NCBI RefSeq assembly: GCF_018736065.1
Contig: NZ_CP076128.1
Coordinates: forward strand, 2,961,001 to 3,025,000
DNA length: 64,000 nt
Direction: 5' to 3'
Source: Flammeovirga kamogawensis
Lineage (GTDB): Bacteria > Bacteroidota > Bacteroidia > Cytophagales > Flammeovirgaceae
The first letter of the stretch is position 1; each line of letters begins with the position of its first letter. Made by a program: the position numbers and the translations under genes. Positions 1 to 8,925 of the stretch are shown here, piece by piece. The notes beneath the pieces were generated by a model that ran no database searches, was not told the DNA's origin, and was given only the letters and a program-made list of their open reading frames with translations.

Positions 1-670
1 GTTTTAACCCTGCCATATCAAACAATCCTGCTCCCATTACAAAAGCCATAAAAATACCGAAAATAGTAAGCATCTCTCCATGCTTTACTGTATCCATAAT
101 TTTATAAAAAAGTGGTCTAAGTAATGGTAGTGCAAAAAGTAAAATAGCCCATACTTCTGGTACTTTTCCGGTGGAAATAGTCATAAAAACTACAGCAAAA
201 ATATCCTGCATTACGAGTACTCCTATGGATAAAGCACCATATATTGCATTCATGACACCTTTTTCTTCCAACGTTTTAATTGCAAATACGGTACTCGAAA
301 AAGAAAGTGCAAAAGCCACAAGAAGCAGCTGTATAAAATCTAAAGATGCTAATAATCCAGCTCCCATTATTTGTAAACCCCATAAGGCTAAGAAAAAATA
401 AAGAGATGATGCTAAATTATGCAATAATGCACTCAACCAAATATGCTTTCCTATCAGCATTTTGATATCCAACTTTAATCCAATGGTAAATAAAAGAAGT
501 GTTACTCCTGCATTAGCAAGCCACTCAATAATTTCATTACTTTCGATTCCAGAAGAATGAAGAATGAACCCCGCTATCAGAAATCCTACAAGGGGTGGAA
601 ATTTAGATTTAAAGGCAAGAAATCCTGTTATAAAAGTAGTAAGTATAATCAGTATGATCTGTTCGTTCAT
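1..670 (-). CDS. Kef-type cation:proton antiporter (CPA2 family), partial
   Basis: This frame is open from an ATG at 670 down to the window edge, so only the first ~223 residues are present. The protein is almost wholly hydrophobic, with membrane segments following each other from the N-terminus (a segment beginning at residue 4, then FPPLVGFLIAG, then GVTLLLFTIGLKL). The FTIGLKL and LSFSSTVFAIKTLEEKG stretches are typical of CPA2 sodium-potassium/proton exchangers, which act in the inner membrane in ion and pH homeostasis. The C-terminal half, including any RCK/TrkA regulatory domain, lies outside the window, so the ion specificity cannot be judged. Confidence 0.85.
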   Translation of the reverse strand, partial: MNEQIILIILTTFITGFLAFKSKFPPLVGFLIAGFILHSSGIESNEIIEWLANAGVTLLLFTIGLKLDIKMLIGKHIWLSALLHNLASSLYFFLALWGLQIMGAGLLASLDFIQLLLVAFALSFSSTVFAIKTLEEKGVMNAIYGALSIGVLVMQDIFAVVFMTISTGKVPEVWAILLFALPLLRPLFYKIMDTVKHGEMLTIFGIFMAFVMGAGLFDMAGLK

Positions 671-760
671 ATAGTTTGTAGTTTCTTAATTTTAGAATGT
701 GATTAATTGAGTCTACGTATAAATTCAATTTAAAACTGTTTAATTGTAGTTAATTATTCA

Positions 761-1000
761 CTAATTTAAATAACTATGTACACTCCACAAAACACCTAAT
801 AAACTAGTGGATAAACCCAATATTTTCAATTTCCTATTACCTTTTTTTTCTTCAATCAGTAATTGACCTACGATAATAGATAAAAATAATAACCCTACAA
901 TTGTAATGGTAGGTCTAATAAAAAACGTAACATCATGCTCTTCTAATTGTTGACCATATAATCTATCTATTCCTATTAATTCAAAAAAATACCCTAGCAT
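761..1000 (-). CDS. small two-helix membrane protein, hypothetical
   Basis: This is a 79-residue ORF in a stretch with no competing gene. It has two predicted membrane helices (about residues 31-49 and 60-74) separated by a basic loop (EEKKGNRKLK), a plausible inner-membrane hairpin. I do not recognise the family. The only Met is residue 1, and this ATG (998-1000) lies inside the stem of the intrinsic terminator that follows thrB, so codons 2-6 are the 3' arm and U-tract of that terminator. Either expression depends on read-through, or the true start is a non-standard codon, or the ORF is not translated. Membrane-like composition favours a real gene; the start is doubtful. Confidence 0.45.
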   Translation of the reverse strand: MLGYFFELIGIDRLYGQQLEEHDVTFFIRPTITIVGLLFLSIIVGQLLIEEKKGNRKLKILGLSTSLLGVLWSVHSYLN

Positions 1001-1020
1001 TGAAAATCAACACTAGGGTA
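983..1020 (-). terminator. intrinsic terminator after thrB
   Basis: Read on the minus strand, an 8-bp perfect arm (TACCCTAG/CTAGGGTA) is extended by five more pairs including two G-U, around a 5-nt loop. Seven T residues follow at 989-983. It lies 25 bases after the thrB stop codon and contains the start codon of the 79-residue ORF in its stem. Confidence 0.8.
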
Positions 1021-1044
1021 CTTTATATTAAGATCAGACTTCGA

Positions 1045-1977
1045 CTAATAAATAATCTTCGGTCCTACTTTATTCACTTTAGAAACAAACATATCGCTTT
1101 CAATCCCAATAGATTTGAAGGCTTCTACTTTTGCTTTAGCAATTCTTTCTGCTTTGTCCATTCCTCTACATAAAGAGAATACAGATGGGCCAGAACCAGA
1201 AATTGCAGTTCCCATAGAACCTGCATAGATTGCTGCTCTTTTTACCTCGTCAAAACCAGGAATTAACATAGAACGAATTGGCTCTACAATTACATCTTGT
1301 AAAGAGCGTCCTATTAAATCGTAATTCTCTTGCTCTAAACCAGCAATTAAACCACCAACATTACCCCATTGGCGTACGGCATCTACCAAAGGAATCTCAC
1401 CTCTTAAGATATTACGAGCATCTTTTGTAGATACTTCTATATGAGGGTGTACTACTGCACAACATAATTCATTTGGTACATTTAAGCGTACAACATCCAA
1501 TGGATCGTAGCTTCTTACCAAAACAAAACCGCCATATAATGCCGGAGCAACGTTATCTGCATGCGCAGCACCACAAGCTACACGTTCACCTTCCATTGCA
1601 AAAGGTAAAAGTTCTTCTGTAGTTAATGGATTGTCGAACAATGCGTTAACAGCAAAGGCACCTGCAACAGTACTTGCTGAAGATGAACCTAAACCACTAC
1701 CGAAAGGCATTTTCTTATGTAAAACAACCTCGATTCCTGCTTTCTCTGCACCTATTCTTTCTAAGAACTGATACACAGAAACAGTAGCCGTATTGTCTCT
1801 TGGATCTCTAGACAATCGTCCCTCATCCCCTGTAATGTCTTTGATTACAATACCTGGTTTGTCGACTAATTTCATTTCGATCTCGTCACCAGGACTATCC
1901 ACAGCAAAACCAAGGATATCAAAGCCACAAGCTACGTTAGCCACTGTAGCAGGGGCAAAAGCTTTTACTTCTTTCAT
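1045..1977 (-). CDS. thrB: homoserine kinase
   Basis: This GHMP-family kinase phosphorylates L-homoserine to O-phosphohomoserine in threonine synthesis, in the cytoplasm. The protein is 310 residues, the usual family length. The N-terminal motif KAFAPATVANVACGFDILG, the ATP-binding glycine/serine loop PFGSGLGSSSAS near residues 90-101 and the C-terminal GTAISGSGPSVFSL are diagnostic. The frame is open further upstream to a TTG at 2001, but I chose the ATG at 1977 because family members begin at this point. It lies downstream of thrA, with an intrinsic terminator in the gap. Threonine synthase (thrC), which often follows, is not in the window. Confidence 0.97.
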   Translation of the reverse strand: MKEVKAFAPATVANVACGFDILGFAVDSPGDEIEMKLVDKPGIVIKDITGDEGRLSRDPRDNTATVSVYQFLERIGAEKAGIEVVLHKKMPFGSGLGSSSASTVAGAFAVNALFDNPLTTEELLPFAMEGERVACGAAHADNVAPALYGGFVLVRSYDPLDVVRLNVPNELCCAVVHPHIEVSTKDARNILRGEIPLVDAVRQWGNVGGLIAGLEQENYDLIGRSLQDVIVEPIRSMLIPGFDEVKRAAIYAGSMGTAISGSGPSVFSLCRGMDKAERIAKAKVEAFKSIGIESDMFVSKVNKVGPKIIY

Positions 1978-1983
1978 CTTATT

Positions 1984-2018
1984 ATAAAAAAATAGAGACA
2001 AGGCAAACCTTGTCTCTA
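1984..2018 (-). terminator. intercistronic terminator/attenuator between thrA and thrB
   Basis: A perfect 11-bp inverted repeat (2018-2008 with 2003-1993 on the minus strand, loop of 4) is followed at once by seven T residues on the minus strand. It fills most of the thrA-thrB gap and ends a few bases before the thrB start codon. It should stop or reduce read-through from thrA into thrB, so it may set the thrA:thrB ratio or mean that thrB has another promoter. Confidence 0.85.
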
Positions 2019-2045
2019 CCCTATTAATTGTATGTAATTAATTTC

Positions 2046-4508
2046 TTAGTTTGTTAAGAAATTACCAATTGTAATAATCTCAGCAAATACACCTGCAGCT
2101 GTTACTTCTGCACCTGCACCCGGACCTCTAATTACTAGAGGTTCGTTAAAGTAACGACGTGATGTAAATACAACCATATTGTCTGACCCAACCAAACCAT
2201 AGAATGGATGCGTACTGTCAACCGCTTGTAAACTTACTGTTGCCTTACCTTCTTCATCAAGTGTTGCCACAATACGAAGTGCTTTACCTTCTGCTTCTGC
2301 TTCTGCTCTTTGCTTTTCGAAAAGGTCATTTGCTTTTTCTAATTCAACAAAGAAATCATCTACAGATGCCGCATCAAGACATGCTTGAGGCAAGATTGGT
2401 TCTACAACTACATCAGATGGTTCCATATGATAACCAGCTTCTCTAGCTAGAATTAAGATTTTTCGAGCAACATCAACTCCACCTAAATCATCACGTGGGT
2501 CTGGTTCAGTATACCCCATCTCTTTTGCTTGTTTTACTAGCTCAGAGAATTTCATACCTGCAGCAAACGTATTGAATAAGTAAGATAATGTACCAGATAA
2601 GATACCTTCAATCTTAATAATTTTATCACCAGATCTTCTTAAATCTTGAAGAGGTCCAATAACAGGAAGACCTGCACCAACGTTTGTCTCATACAAGAAT
2701 TTAACTCCTCTACGTTTTGCAGCTGCTTGGCATTTTAGATAATACTCTAAAGTACCTGAGTTGGCAATTTTGTTTGGAGTTGTGATAGAAATTGAGTTTA
2801 ACAAGATGTTCTCGTACAATTTAACTGCGCTGTCTCCAGGCGTACAGTCTACAAATACAGAGTTTGGCAAGTTCATCTCTATCATTTTCTCAACAAATAA
2901 CTCCGCATTAGATGCTTCGCCATCTGCTAGGATTTCTTCTTTTGATAAAGAGATATCTAAACCTGTCTCATTAAAAATCATTTTCTTTGAGTTGGCAGCA
3001 CCTACAACATTTAGACGTAAATTACGCTCAGTTAATAAATATTCTGCCTGATCTTTCATTTGATTAAGTAACGTATTACCAATCAAACCAAGACCTAACA
3101 TAAACACGTTCAACTCTGCCATATCAGACAAGAAGAAGATTTCGTGTAATGCATTTAATGATTTATATAAGTGCTTTTGTTCAATTACTACAGAAACGTT
3201 TAATTCTGAAGATCCTTGAGCAATTGCTGATATACTTACACCGTTTTTACCAAGTGCACTAAATAATTTAGCGGCAACACCTGGACGTTCTTTCATGTTC
3301 TCACCAATAATAGCTAGAATAGAAAGGTTACCTTCTACTTCTACAGGGTTTACTTTACCCGATGCCATTTCGTTAAAGAACTCCTCTTCAATAATCTTTT
3401 TACCAGTTACAGCATCAGAAGGTGCTACAGCAAATGTGATAGAATGTTCTGAAGATGCCTGTGTAATCAAAATCATAGATACACCGCCTCTTGCTAATGC
3501 ACCAAATAATCTAGACGATACACCAGGAACACCAATTAAACCACTACCTGATAAAGTGATTAATGAAATTTCTTTAATTGATGAAATACCTTTTACTGGC
3601 CAATCTTCTTGTCCTGACTTGGCAGTTACCAAAGTACCAGGGAAAGATGGATTAAAAGTATTTCTAATTCTTAAAGCAATGTTTTTCTTAATTGCAGGCT
3701 GCAATGTTGGAGGGTAAATCACCTTGGCACCAAAGTGAGACATCTCCATTGCTTCCTCATAAGACAATTGTTGTAAAGAGAATGCAGTAGGAACCACTCT
3801 AGGGTCCGTTGTCATTACACCATCAACATCTGTCCATATTTCAATTTCTTTTGCGTTTAAAGCCGCTCCAAAAATTGCTGCAGAATAATCTGATCCACCA
3901 CGACCTAAAGTAGTTGTTTCACCACTTTCAGAAGACGCAACAAAACCAGTAATAATCTGCATTTTATCGTGATCTGCAAAATGCTTAGTTATTGCAGAAT
4001 TAGTTGTAACAAAATCTACTTTAGCACCACCAAATACGCTATTAGTACGTACAACTGTACGAGCATCTAACTGCTCTGCAGGTACACCTTCTTGCGATAA
4101 ATATTCAGCAATAATAAATGATGACAAGCGCTCACCGAAGCTTTGAAGAATATCAAGAGAACGTAAAGACAATTCTCTTAAAAGGAAAATACCTCTTAAA
4201 ATATCCTCTAAATCGTTAAGTAAAAGCTTTACAAAAGCAATGGTTTTACTTTGTCTACGCACTTCAATTAACTCACGAATTGCGGTTAAATGCGTTGCTT
4301 CAATATCTTTTAACAATGATTTGTAGGTCTCGTCGCCTGACGCTGCTCTATTTCCTACTTCTATGAGCTTGTTCGTGATGCCACTCATCGCCGATACAAC
4401 AACAGCAACTCTTTGTCCGCTTTGTTGATAATCGGAAAGGATACTGGCTACCTGTTGGATATTTTTCGCACTTCCAACTGATGTTCCTCCAAACTTGAGT
4501 ACTTTCAT
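2046..4508 (-). CDS. thrA: bifunctional aspartate kinase / homoserine dehydrogenase
   Basis: This enzyme catalyses the first and third steps of the aspartate pathway: aspartate to aspartyl phosphate, and aspartate semialdehyde to homoserine. From the ATG at 4508 it is 820 residues, the same length as E. coli ThrA; an upstream TTG at 4550 was rejected because kinases of this family start at MKVLKFGGTSVG. The order is aspartokinase (residues ~1-290, with the substrate motif TDVDGVMTTDPR), tandem ACT regulatory domains (~300-455), and homoserine dehydrogenase (~460-820, NAD(P) loop LGLGLIGN, active-site region LSGTLSYLF). The ACT pair suggests allosteric feedback, as in the family. It is head-to-head with a saccharopine-dehydrogenase-like gene. 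Confidence 0.98.
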   Translation of the reverse strand: MKVLKFGGTSVGSAKNIQQVASILSDYQQSGQRVAVVVSAMSGITNKLIEVGNRAASGDETYKSLLKDIEATHLTAIRELIEVRRQSKTIAFVKLLLNDLEDILRGIFLLRELSLRSLDILQSFGERLSSFIIAEYLSQEGVPAEQLDARTVVRTNSVFGGAKVDFVTTNSAITKHFADHDKMQIITGFVASSESGETTTLGRGGSDYSAAIFGAALNAKEIEIWTDVDGVMTTDPRVVPTAFSLQQLSYEEAMEMSHFGAKVIYPPTLQPAIKKNIALRIRNTFNPSFPGTLVTAKSGQEDWPVKGISSIKEISLITLSGSGLIGVPGVSSRLFGALARGGVSMILITQASSEHSITFAVAPSDAVTGKKIIEEEFFNEMASGKVNPVEVEGNLSILAIIGENMKERPGVAAKLFSALGKNGVSISAIAQGSSELNVSVVIEQKHLYKSLNALHEIFFLSDMAELNVFMLGLGLIGNTLLNQMKDQAEYLLTERNLRLNVVGAANSKKMIFNETGLDISLSKEEILADGEASNAELFVEKMIEMNLPNSVFVDCTPGDSAVKLYENILLNSISITTPNKIANSGTLEYYLKCQAAAKRRGVKFLYETNVGAGLPVIGPLQDLRRSGDKIIKIEGILSGTLSYLFNTFAAGMKFSELVKQAKEMGYTEPDPRDDLGGVDVARKILILAREAGYHMEPSDVVVEPILPQACLDAASVDDFFVELEKANDLFEKQRAEAEAEGKALRIVATLDEEGKATVSLQAVDSTHPFYGLVGSDNMVVFTSRRYFNEPLVIRGPGAGAEVTAAGVFAEIITIGNFLTN

Positions 4509-4730
4509 CCTTTTCGTGTTTGCTAGTCCATTTGTATAAACAATTCGCAAAATAATGCGAGTTAGATTATAAAAGTAATATTAAAATACATGAATAGCCA
4601 ACAATTTCATAAAAACTACATTTTTTAAGGAGTATAACTTCTTTTCTTAAGATTTGCTTTCTAAAATTTCAATAGTCATACTTGTAATACAATAACAATA
4701 AACACATACTACAACCGCATAAAAACACGC

Positions 4731-6095
4731 ATGAAAACGATTATCATTTTAGGTGCAGGCCGTTCTGCGTCTTCTCTCATACACTATCTTTGCCAACACG
4801 CTAAAGCGAACAATTGGCAGATAAAAGTAGGCGATTTCCAGCAAGAATTGGCCGAAGAAAAGATCAAGGGGTTTGAAGATATTGCTTCAAGTTTTCAGTT
4901 TGACATCAACAATCCAACACACAGACAAGAATATATTGGGCAGGCTGATATTGTTGTTTCTTTATTACCTGCTAGGTTCCATATTGAAGCGGCTAGAGAG
5001 GCTGTAAAGCAAGGTGTTCCTTTAACTACGGCATCTTACATTACAGACGAAATGCAAGAACTTGATCAGGAAGCAAAGGACAAAGGAATTATTCTTTTGA
5101 ATGAAATGGGACTTGATCCGGGAATTGATCATATGTCTGCGATGAAAATGATTGAGGAGGTTAAAGAAAAAGGCTATAGCATAGAAGGTTTTGAATCTTT
5201 TACGGGTGGTTTAGTTGCTCCAGAATCAGATAACAACCCTTGGAATTATAAATTTACATGGAACCCGCGTAACGTGGTGTTAGCAGGACAAGGTGGTACA
5301 GTTCGTTTTCTTCATAATGGGAAATATAAATACATCCCCTATCATAAATTATTTAGAAGAACAGAACGTATCGAAATAGAAGAATATGGCAAGTTTGAAG
5401 GGTATGCCAATAGAGACTCGCTGAATTATGTTCAAAAATACGGACTAGAAGGTGTACCTACAGTTTATAGAGGTACTCTAAGAAGACCCGGTTTTTGTCG
5501 TGCTTGGAACTGTTTTGTTACTCTTGGTGCAACAGACGACAGTTTTATTATGGAAGATACACAAGACATGACGTACCGAGAATTTATTAATTCTTTCTTG
5601 CGTTATAACCCTCAAGATTCTGTAGAATTAAAGTTGATGCAATACCTTAAATTGTCTCAGGATGATTTAGAAATGGATAAACTCATTTGGTTAGATATTT
5701 TTAGTGATAAAAAAGTAGGATTGCCAAGTGCTACTCCTGCTCAAATACTCCAAAAAATTCTAGAAGAAAAATGGTCACTTGATAAAAACGATAAAGACAT
5801 GATCGTAATGTACCATAAGCTCTTCTACAAAAAAGGTGATGAAAATATCTTGCGCACTTCTCATATGGTTGTAAAAGGAAAAGACCAAACCTATACAGCC
5901 ATGTCTGATACAGTTGGGATTCCGTTAGCTATTGCCACAAAATTAATTTTACAAGGTAAGATAACGAGAACGGGTACTTGTATTCCTGTACATAAAAATA
6001 TTTACGAACCTGTACTAAAAGAACTAGAACAAATGGGTATAAACTTTACAGAAGAAGAATCTGTAATGGCTCCAGGAGAGGTTTCTAGTTTGTAA
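4731..6095 (+). CDS. saccharopine dehydrogenase family protein
   Basis: This 454-residue cytoplasmic oxidoreductase begins with a Rossmann dinucleotide-binding motif (IILGAGRSASSL, residues 5-16). The stretches DIVVSLLPA, LNEMGLDPGIDHM and TWNPRNVVLAGQGG match the saccharopine dehydrogenase/reductase family (the glutamate-forming, AASS C-terminal type). Family members interconvert saccharopine with aminoadipate semialdehyde plus glutamate in lysine metabolism, or act on related carboxyamino compounds. It is divergent from thrA across ~220 bp, which may reflect joint control of aspartate/lysine metabolism, though I see no shared operator. The exact substrate cannot be read from the sequence. 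Confidence 0.88.
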   Translation: MKTIIILGAGRSASSLIHYLCQHAKANNWQIKVGDFQQELAEEKIKGFEDIASSFQFDINNPTHRQEYIGQADIVVSLLPARFHIEAAREAVKQGVPLTTASYITDEMQELDQEAKDKGIILLNEMGLDPGIDHMSAMKMIEEVKEKGYSIEGFESFTGGLVAPESDNNPWNYKFTWNPRNVVLAGQGGTVRFLHNGKYKYIPYHKLFRRTERIEIEEYGKFEGYANRDSLNYVQKYGLEGVPTVYRGTLRRPGFCRAWNCFVTLGATDDSFIMEDTQDMTYREFINSFLRYNPQDSVELKLMQYLKLSQDDLEMDKLIWLDIFSDKKVGLPSATPAQILQKILEEKWSLDKNDKDMIVMYHKLFYKKGDENILRTSHMVVKGKDQTYTAMSDTVGIPLAIATKLILQGKITRTGTCIPVHKNIYEPVLKELEQMGINFTEEESVMAPGEVSSL

Positions 6096-6116
6096 AAAAT
6101 TAAAGCTTTTTTTGTT

Positions 6117-6146
6117 AGGTGAAGCTTTTCAGCTTCACCTTTTTTA
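6117..6146 (+). terminator. intrinsic terminator
   Basis: A 10-bp perfect stem (6117-6126 with 6131-6140, loop of 4) is followed by a run of Ts, just after the saccharopine-dehydrogenase-like gene. Confidence 0.9.
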
Positions 6147-6441
6147 TTCTTGAATTTTTCTTTTCAGCCTCATAAATTATTACGTTATCTACTAAGTTTA
6201 GTCAATTTTCATACTAGCTTTTAATTTTTCAGGAGCACTAATCTTTCAACAGAAAATTATCTTTTTGCCCCTTTAGTTATTATTCTGTTTTTGTTATCAA
6301 TAAATTCTAAAAAAGCTACTCCATAAAAAACCTCACAATTATTCTAAGTTCTTTAAAGAATCGTGCTGATTTTAGTAGTTTCTTCATTTCTTCTTCCTTT
6401 ATTTGCAGCATTAAAAAACACATACTAAAATACATACATAA

Positions 6442-7080
6442 ATGAACGAAGTTTTAACGTATGCCCTCTTGGCATTTACTTCCTTCTTTACGCTTATAAA
6501 CCCTGTTGGTATTATGCCTGTCTTTATGACAATGACTAACCAATTGGAGAATAAAGAGCGTAAAAGAACGGCACTTCGAGCAACTTTAATTGCTTATTGT
6601 TTCTTGTTATTTTTTGCAATATCAGGTCAATCTTTATTTAAGTTCTTTGGTATCTCTATAGACAGTCTACGTGTTGTTGGAGGTATGATTTTCTTTTTAG
6701 TAGGTTTCGATATGCTTCAAGCAAGACTTGGGAGTGTAAAAGTAACTAAAGACGAAATTCATGAATATGCCAGAGATGTAGCTATTACTCCTCTTGCTAT
6801 TCCTATTATTTGTGGTCCTGGTTCTATTGCCAATGCCATAATTTTAATGGATAACGCAGGTGATGACCCGATGAAAATTGGAGGCTTAGTATTAGCAATA
6901 ACAGGAGTACTTACCATTACTTGCTTAAGTTTATTATCTGCAGGACCTATTATGAAAGTAATTGGCGATACTGGAAATAAACTAATGCTTCGTTTAATGG
7001 GATTAATAGTTATGGTAATGGCCGTAGAGTTTTTCTTTGCAGGTATTGGCCCATTAATTAAGCGTTTTATTGATGTTTAA
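6442..7080 (+). CDS. MarC family integral membrane protein
   Basis: This 212-residue protein is predicted to have six membrane helices and no signal peptide. The N-terminal FFTLINPVGIMPVFM and the second-half repeat TPLAIPIICGPGSIANAI are the two inverted-repeat signature regions of the MarC/UPF0056 family, sometimes described as NAAT transporters. The physiological role of the family is not settled; the early link to multiple antibiotic resistance has not held up. The gene is monocistronic, with terminators before and after it, and is preceded by a ~300-bp AT-rich gap in which I see no clear promoter. Confidence 0.92.
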   Translation: MNEVLTYALLAFTSFFTLINPVGIMPVFMTMTNQLENKERKRTALRATLIAYCFLLFFAISGQSLFKFFGISIDSLRVVGGMIFFLVGFDMLQARLGSVKVTKDEIHEYARDVAITPLAIPIICGPGSIANAIILMDNAGDDPMKIGGLVLAITGVLTITCLSLLSAGPIMKVIGDTGNKLMLRLMGLIVMVMAVEFFFAGIGPLIKRFIDV

Positions 7081-7102
7081 ATCAACTACTAATTGATATA
7101 TT

Positions 7103-7136
7103 AAGAGGCAAAGTATTCGTATTTTGCCTCTTTTTT
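7103..7136 (+). terminator. intrinsic terminator with UUCG tetraloop
   Basis: A 13-bp stem (one G-U pair) is closed by a TTCG tetraloop at 7116-7119 and followed by Ts to 7136, directly after the MarC-family gene. Confidence 0.93.
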
Positions 7137-7320
7137 CATTATCAAAATTTAATTACAATTCACTACTTTTTCTCTTCTATCAATTGTTATAAAGTAGAAA
7201 AATACTTTTTTGGATAATTCACTACTTCTGGTATTATTTAAAATTTGAATTGTATTATCTTCACAGCTGTATCGTGACATATATTATAACGACTCTCAAA
7301 TCAAAAATCTAACAACAAAC

Positions 7321-8877
7321 ATGAAAAATACTTTTCTCTTATTATTAATACTCTTTTTTTCTTTACCTATCTATTCACAAGACTTCCAATTTAATATTGA
7401 TGAGCTCACTTTTAATTCTGAAAGAGAGAAAACTGTATTTATCGATTATAAAAAAGATTCTACTAACTTCTTGAACCTATTAGTTGAAATTGGCAATACA
7501 GGTAATAGCATTTCAGAACAAGCAACTGATAAATTAAATCAGTTATTTGCTACGTTAGAAAAATTAAAGGTTAGAGATAAAAAGCCTAAAAAGCAGGTTC
7601 AGATTATTTATAAGGAAGTGCACAACCAACTCTTTGCTAAATATATTGAGAACATCTCATTCTATAAAATTTTTGAAAATGGGGAATACAATTGTGCTAC
7701 TGCTACAAGTATTTATGCATTGGTACTTGATCATTTTTCTATTCCTTATGCAATTAAAAAAACTCCTAACCATGTTTATTTACAAGCATACCCTAATGCT
7801 GAAAATATTACTATGGAGTCTACTTCTCCAAATAATGGCTTCCGTTTTTATTCTGATAAAACAAAAGAAAATCTTGTAAATACGCTGTTAGAAAATAAAC
7901 TAGTATCTAAAAGTGAAGTAAATACAAAAGGTGTAAATGCTGTTTTTGATGAGTATTTCTTTAAAGATGAAAATATCACCTATAGAAATTTAATTAGTAT
8001 TCTTTATTCTAATGAAGGGTTTAAAGAAATGGGAAATGAAGATTTCAAAATGGCTTTATCTGCGCTTCAAAAAGGATACTCTATTTACCCAAACAAACTT
8101 TATGAAGAAGTTATAGTAAATCTAAATCTTCAAATTTTAAGTGAGCAAGAAGAATACTCTCTAGAATATGCCAAACAAATTGTTTATTTAAGTAGATATA
8201 TAGGCTATAATAATGGGTTAAAATCAGAAAATTTCTCATCAGAATTTAATTCTTTCCAAAATGAGTACATGATTAAAAAGCAGGATACGACTACTTACAA
8301 ACAAATTTACGCAGTATTTCAGCAAATAGAAGATAGCATTATCCTTGATAAAATTAACTTTGATCATTATTCTGTTCTTGCATACCACTATTACGAAAAT
8401 AAATTATTTGAAGAATCATTAGCTACTTGTGAAAAGGCATTAACGTTACAGCCTCAAAATTCTGAGATGTACAAAGTAGCTCTAAGTTCATGTGTTGAAA
8501 TTATACTTTCACAATACACAAATAATTTAACCGAACGTATTGCTTTTATTGAACAACAGAGAGTACAATATCCATTTCTAGAGGATGAATTAAAATTGGA
8601 ATTGTTAACCCTTGATGCACAATTAAATTTAAGCTTTGAATATATTCTTAAAAAGGACTTAACCTCTGCTAAAAAATATATTGCAGATTTTGAAAAAGTA
8701 TTCGATCCTAAAATTCATTACGGAATACCGAAACAAAATGTAGTAGCATTGTATGATCATTTAGGAATGCTTTATTTTAAAAGAAGACAAACTACCAATG
8801 CAAAAAAAGCATTTTTAAAAGGACTTTCGTATTACCCTAACACCTATTCTCTAGAACAAAAAATAGGTTTCTTATAA
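7321..8877 (+). CDS. exported transglutaminase-like / TPR protein
   Basis: The 518-residue protein starts with a clear signal peptide (cleavage near residue 19-20, after YSQ). Around residues 95-180 is a probable transglutaminase/papain-like core: Cys125 in GEYNCATATS, followed by His151 in PNHVYLQA and an acidic residue at Glu166, the order expected for a Cys-His-acid triad. The rest (~220-518) is helical, with TPR-like repeats such as ALSALQKGYSIYPN, SLATCEKALTLQPQN and AKKAFLKGLSYYPN. Comparable bacterial proteins are periplasmic and act in protein cross-linking or as inactive scaffolds. I cannot name the substrate. It stands alone, with a strong bidirectional terminator at its end. Confidence 0.75.
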   Translation: MKNTFLLLLILFFSLPIYSQDFQFNIDELTFNSEREKTVFIDYKKDSTNFLNLLVEIGNTGNSISEQATDKLNQLFATLEKLKVRDKKPKKQVQIIYKEVHNQLFAKYIENISFYKIFENGEYNCATATSIYALVLDHFSIPYAIKKTPNHVYLQAYPNAENITMESTSPNNGFRFYSDKTKENLVNTLLENKLVSKSEVNTKGVNAVFDEYFFKDENITYRNLISILYSNEGFKEMGNEDFKMALSALQKGYSIYPNKLYEEVIVNLNLQILSEQEEYSLEYAKQIVYLSRYIGYNNGLKSENFSSEFNSFQNEYMIKKQDTTTYKQIYAVFQQIEDSIILDKINFDHYSVLAYHYYENKLFEESLATCEKALTLQPQNSEMYKVALSSCVEIILSQYTNNLTERIAFIEQQRVQYPFLEDELKLELLTLDAQLNLSFEYILKKDLTSAKKYIADFEKVFDPKIHYGIPKQNVVALYDHLGMLYFKRRQTTNAKKAFLKGLSYYPNTYSLEQKIGFL

Positions 8878-8881
8878 AAAG

Positions 8882-8919
8882 AAAAAGCCATTTCAAATTG
8901 AATTTTGAAATGGCTTTTT
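8882..8919. terminator. bidirectional intrinsic terminator
   Basis: A perfect 16-bp stem (8882-8897 with 8904-8919) has A and T runs at its ends, so it can terminate both converging genes (plus gene ending at 8877, minus gene ending at 8926). Confidence 0.95.
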
Positions 8920-8925
8920 TAAAGA

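Noticed and set aside
171..401. 76-codon plus-strand ORF
   Set aside because: It is antisense to the Kef-type antiporter, which runs through the region with clear homology.
3295..3717. 140-codon plus-strand ORF
   Set aside because: It is antisense to thrA, whose ACT domains are encoded here.
4545..4560. Small palindrome upstream of thrA as a threonine attenuator
   Set aside because: The stem has only 5 bp, there is no T run, and no leader peptide rich in Thr or Ile codons is present.
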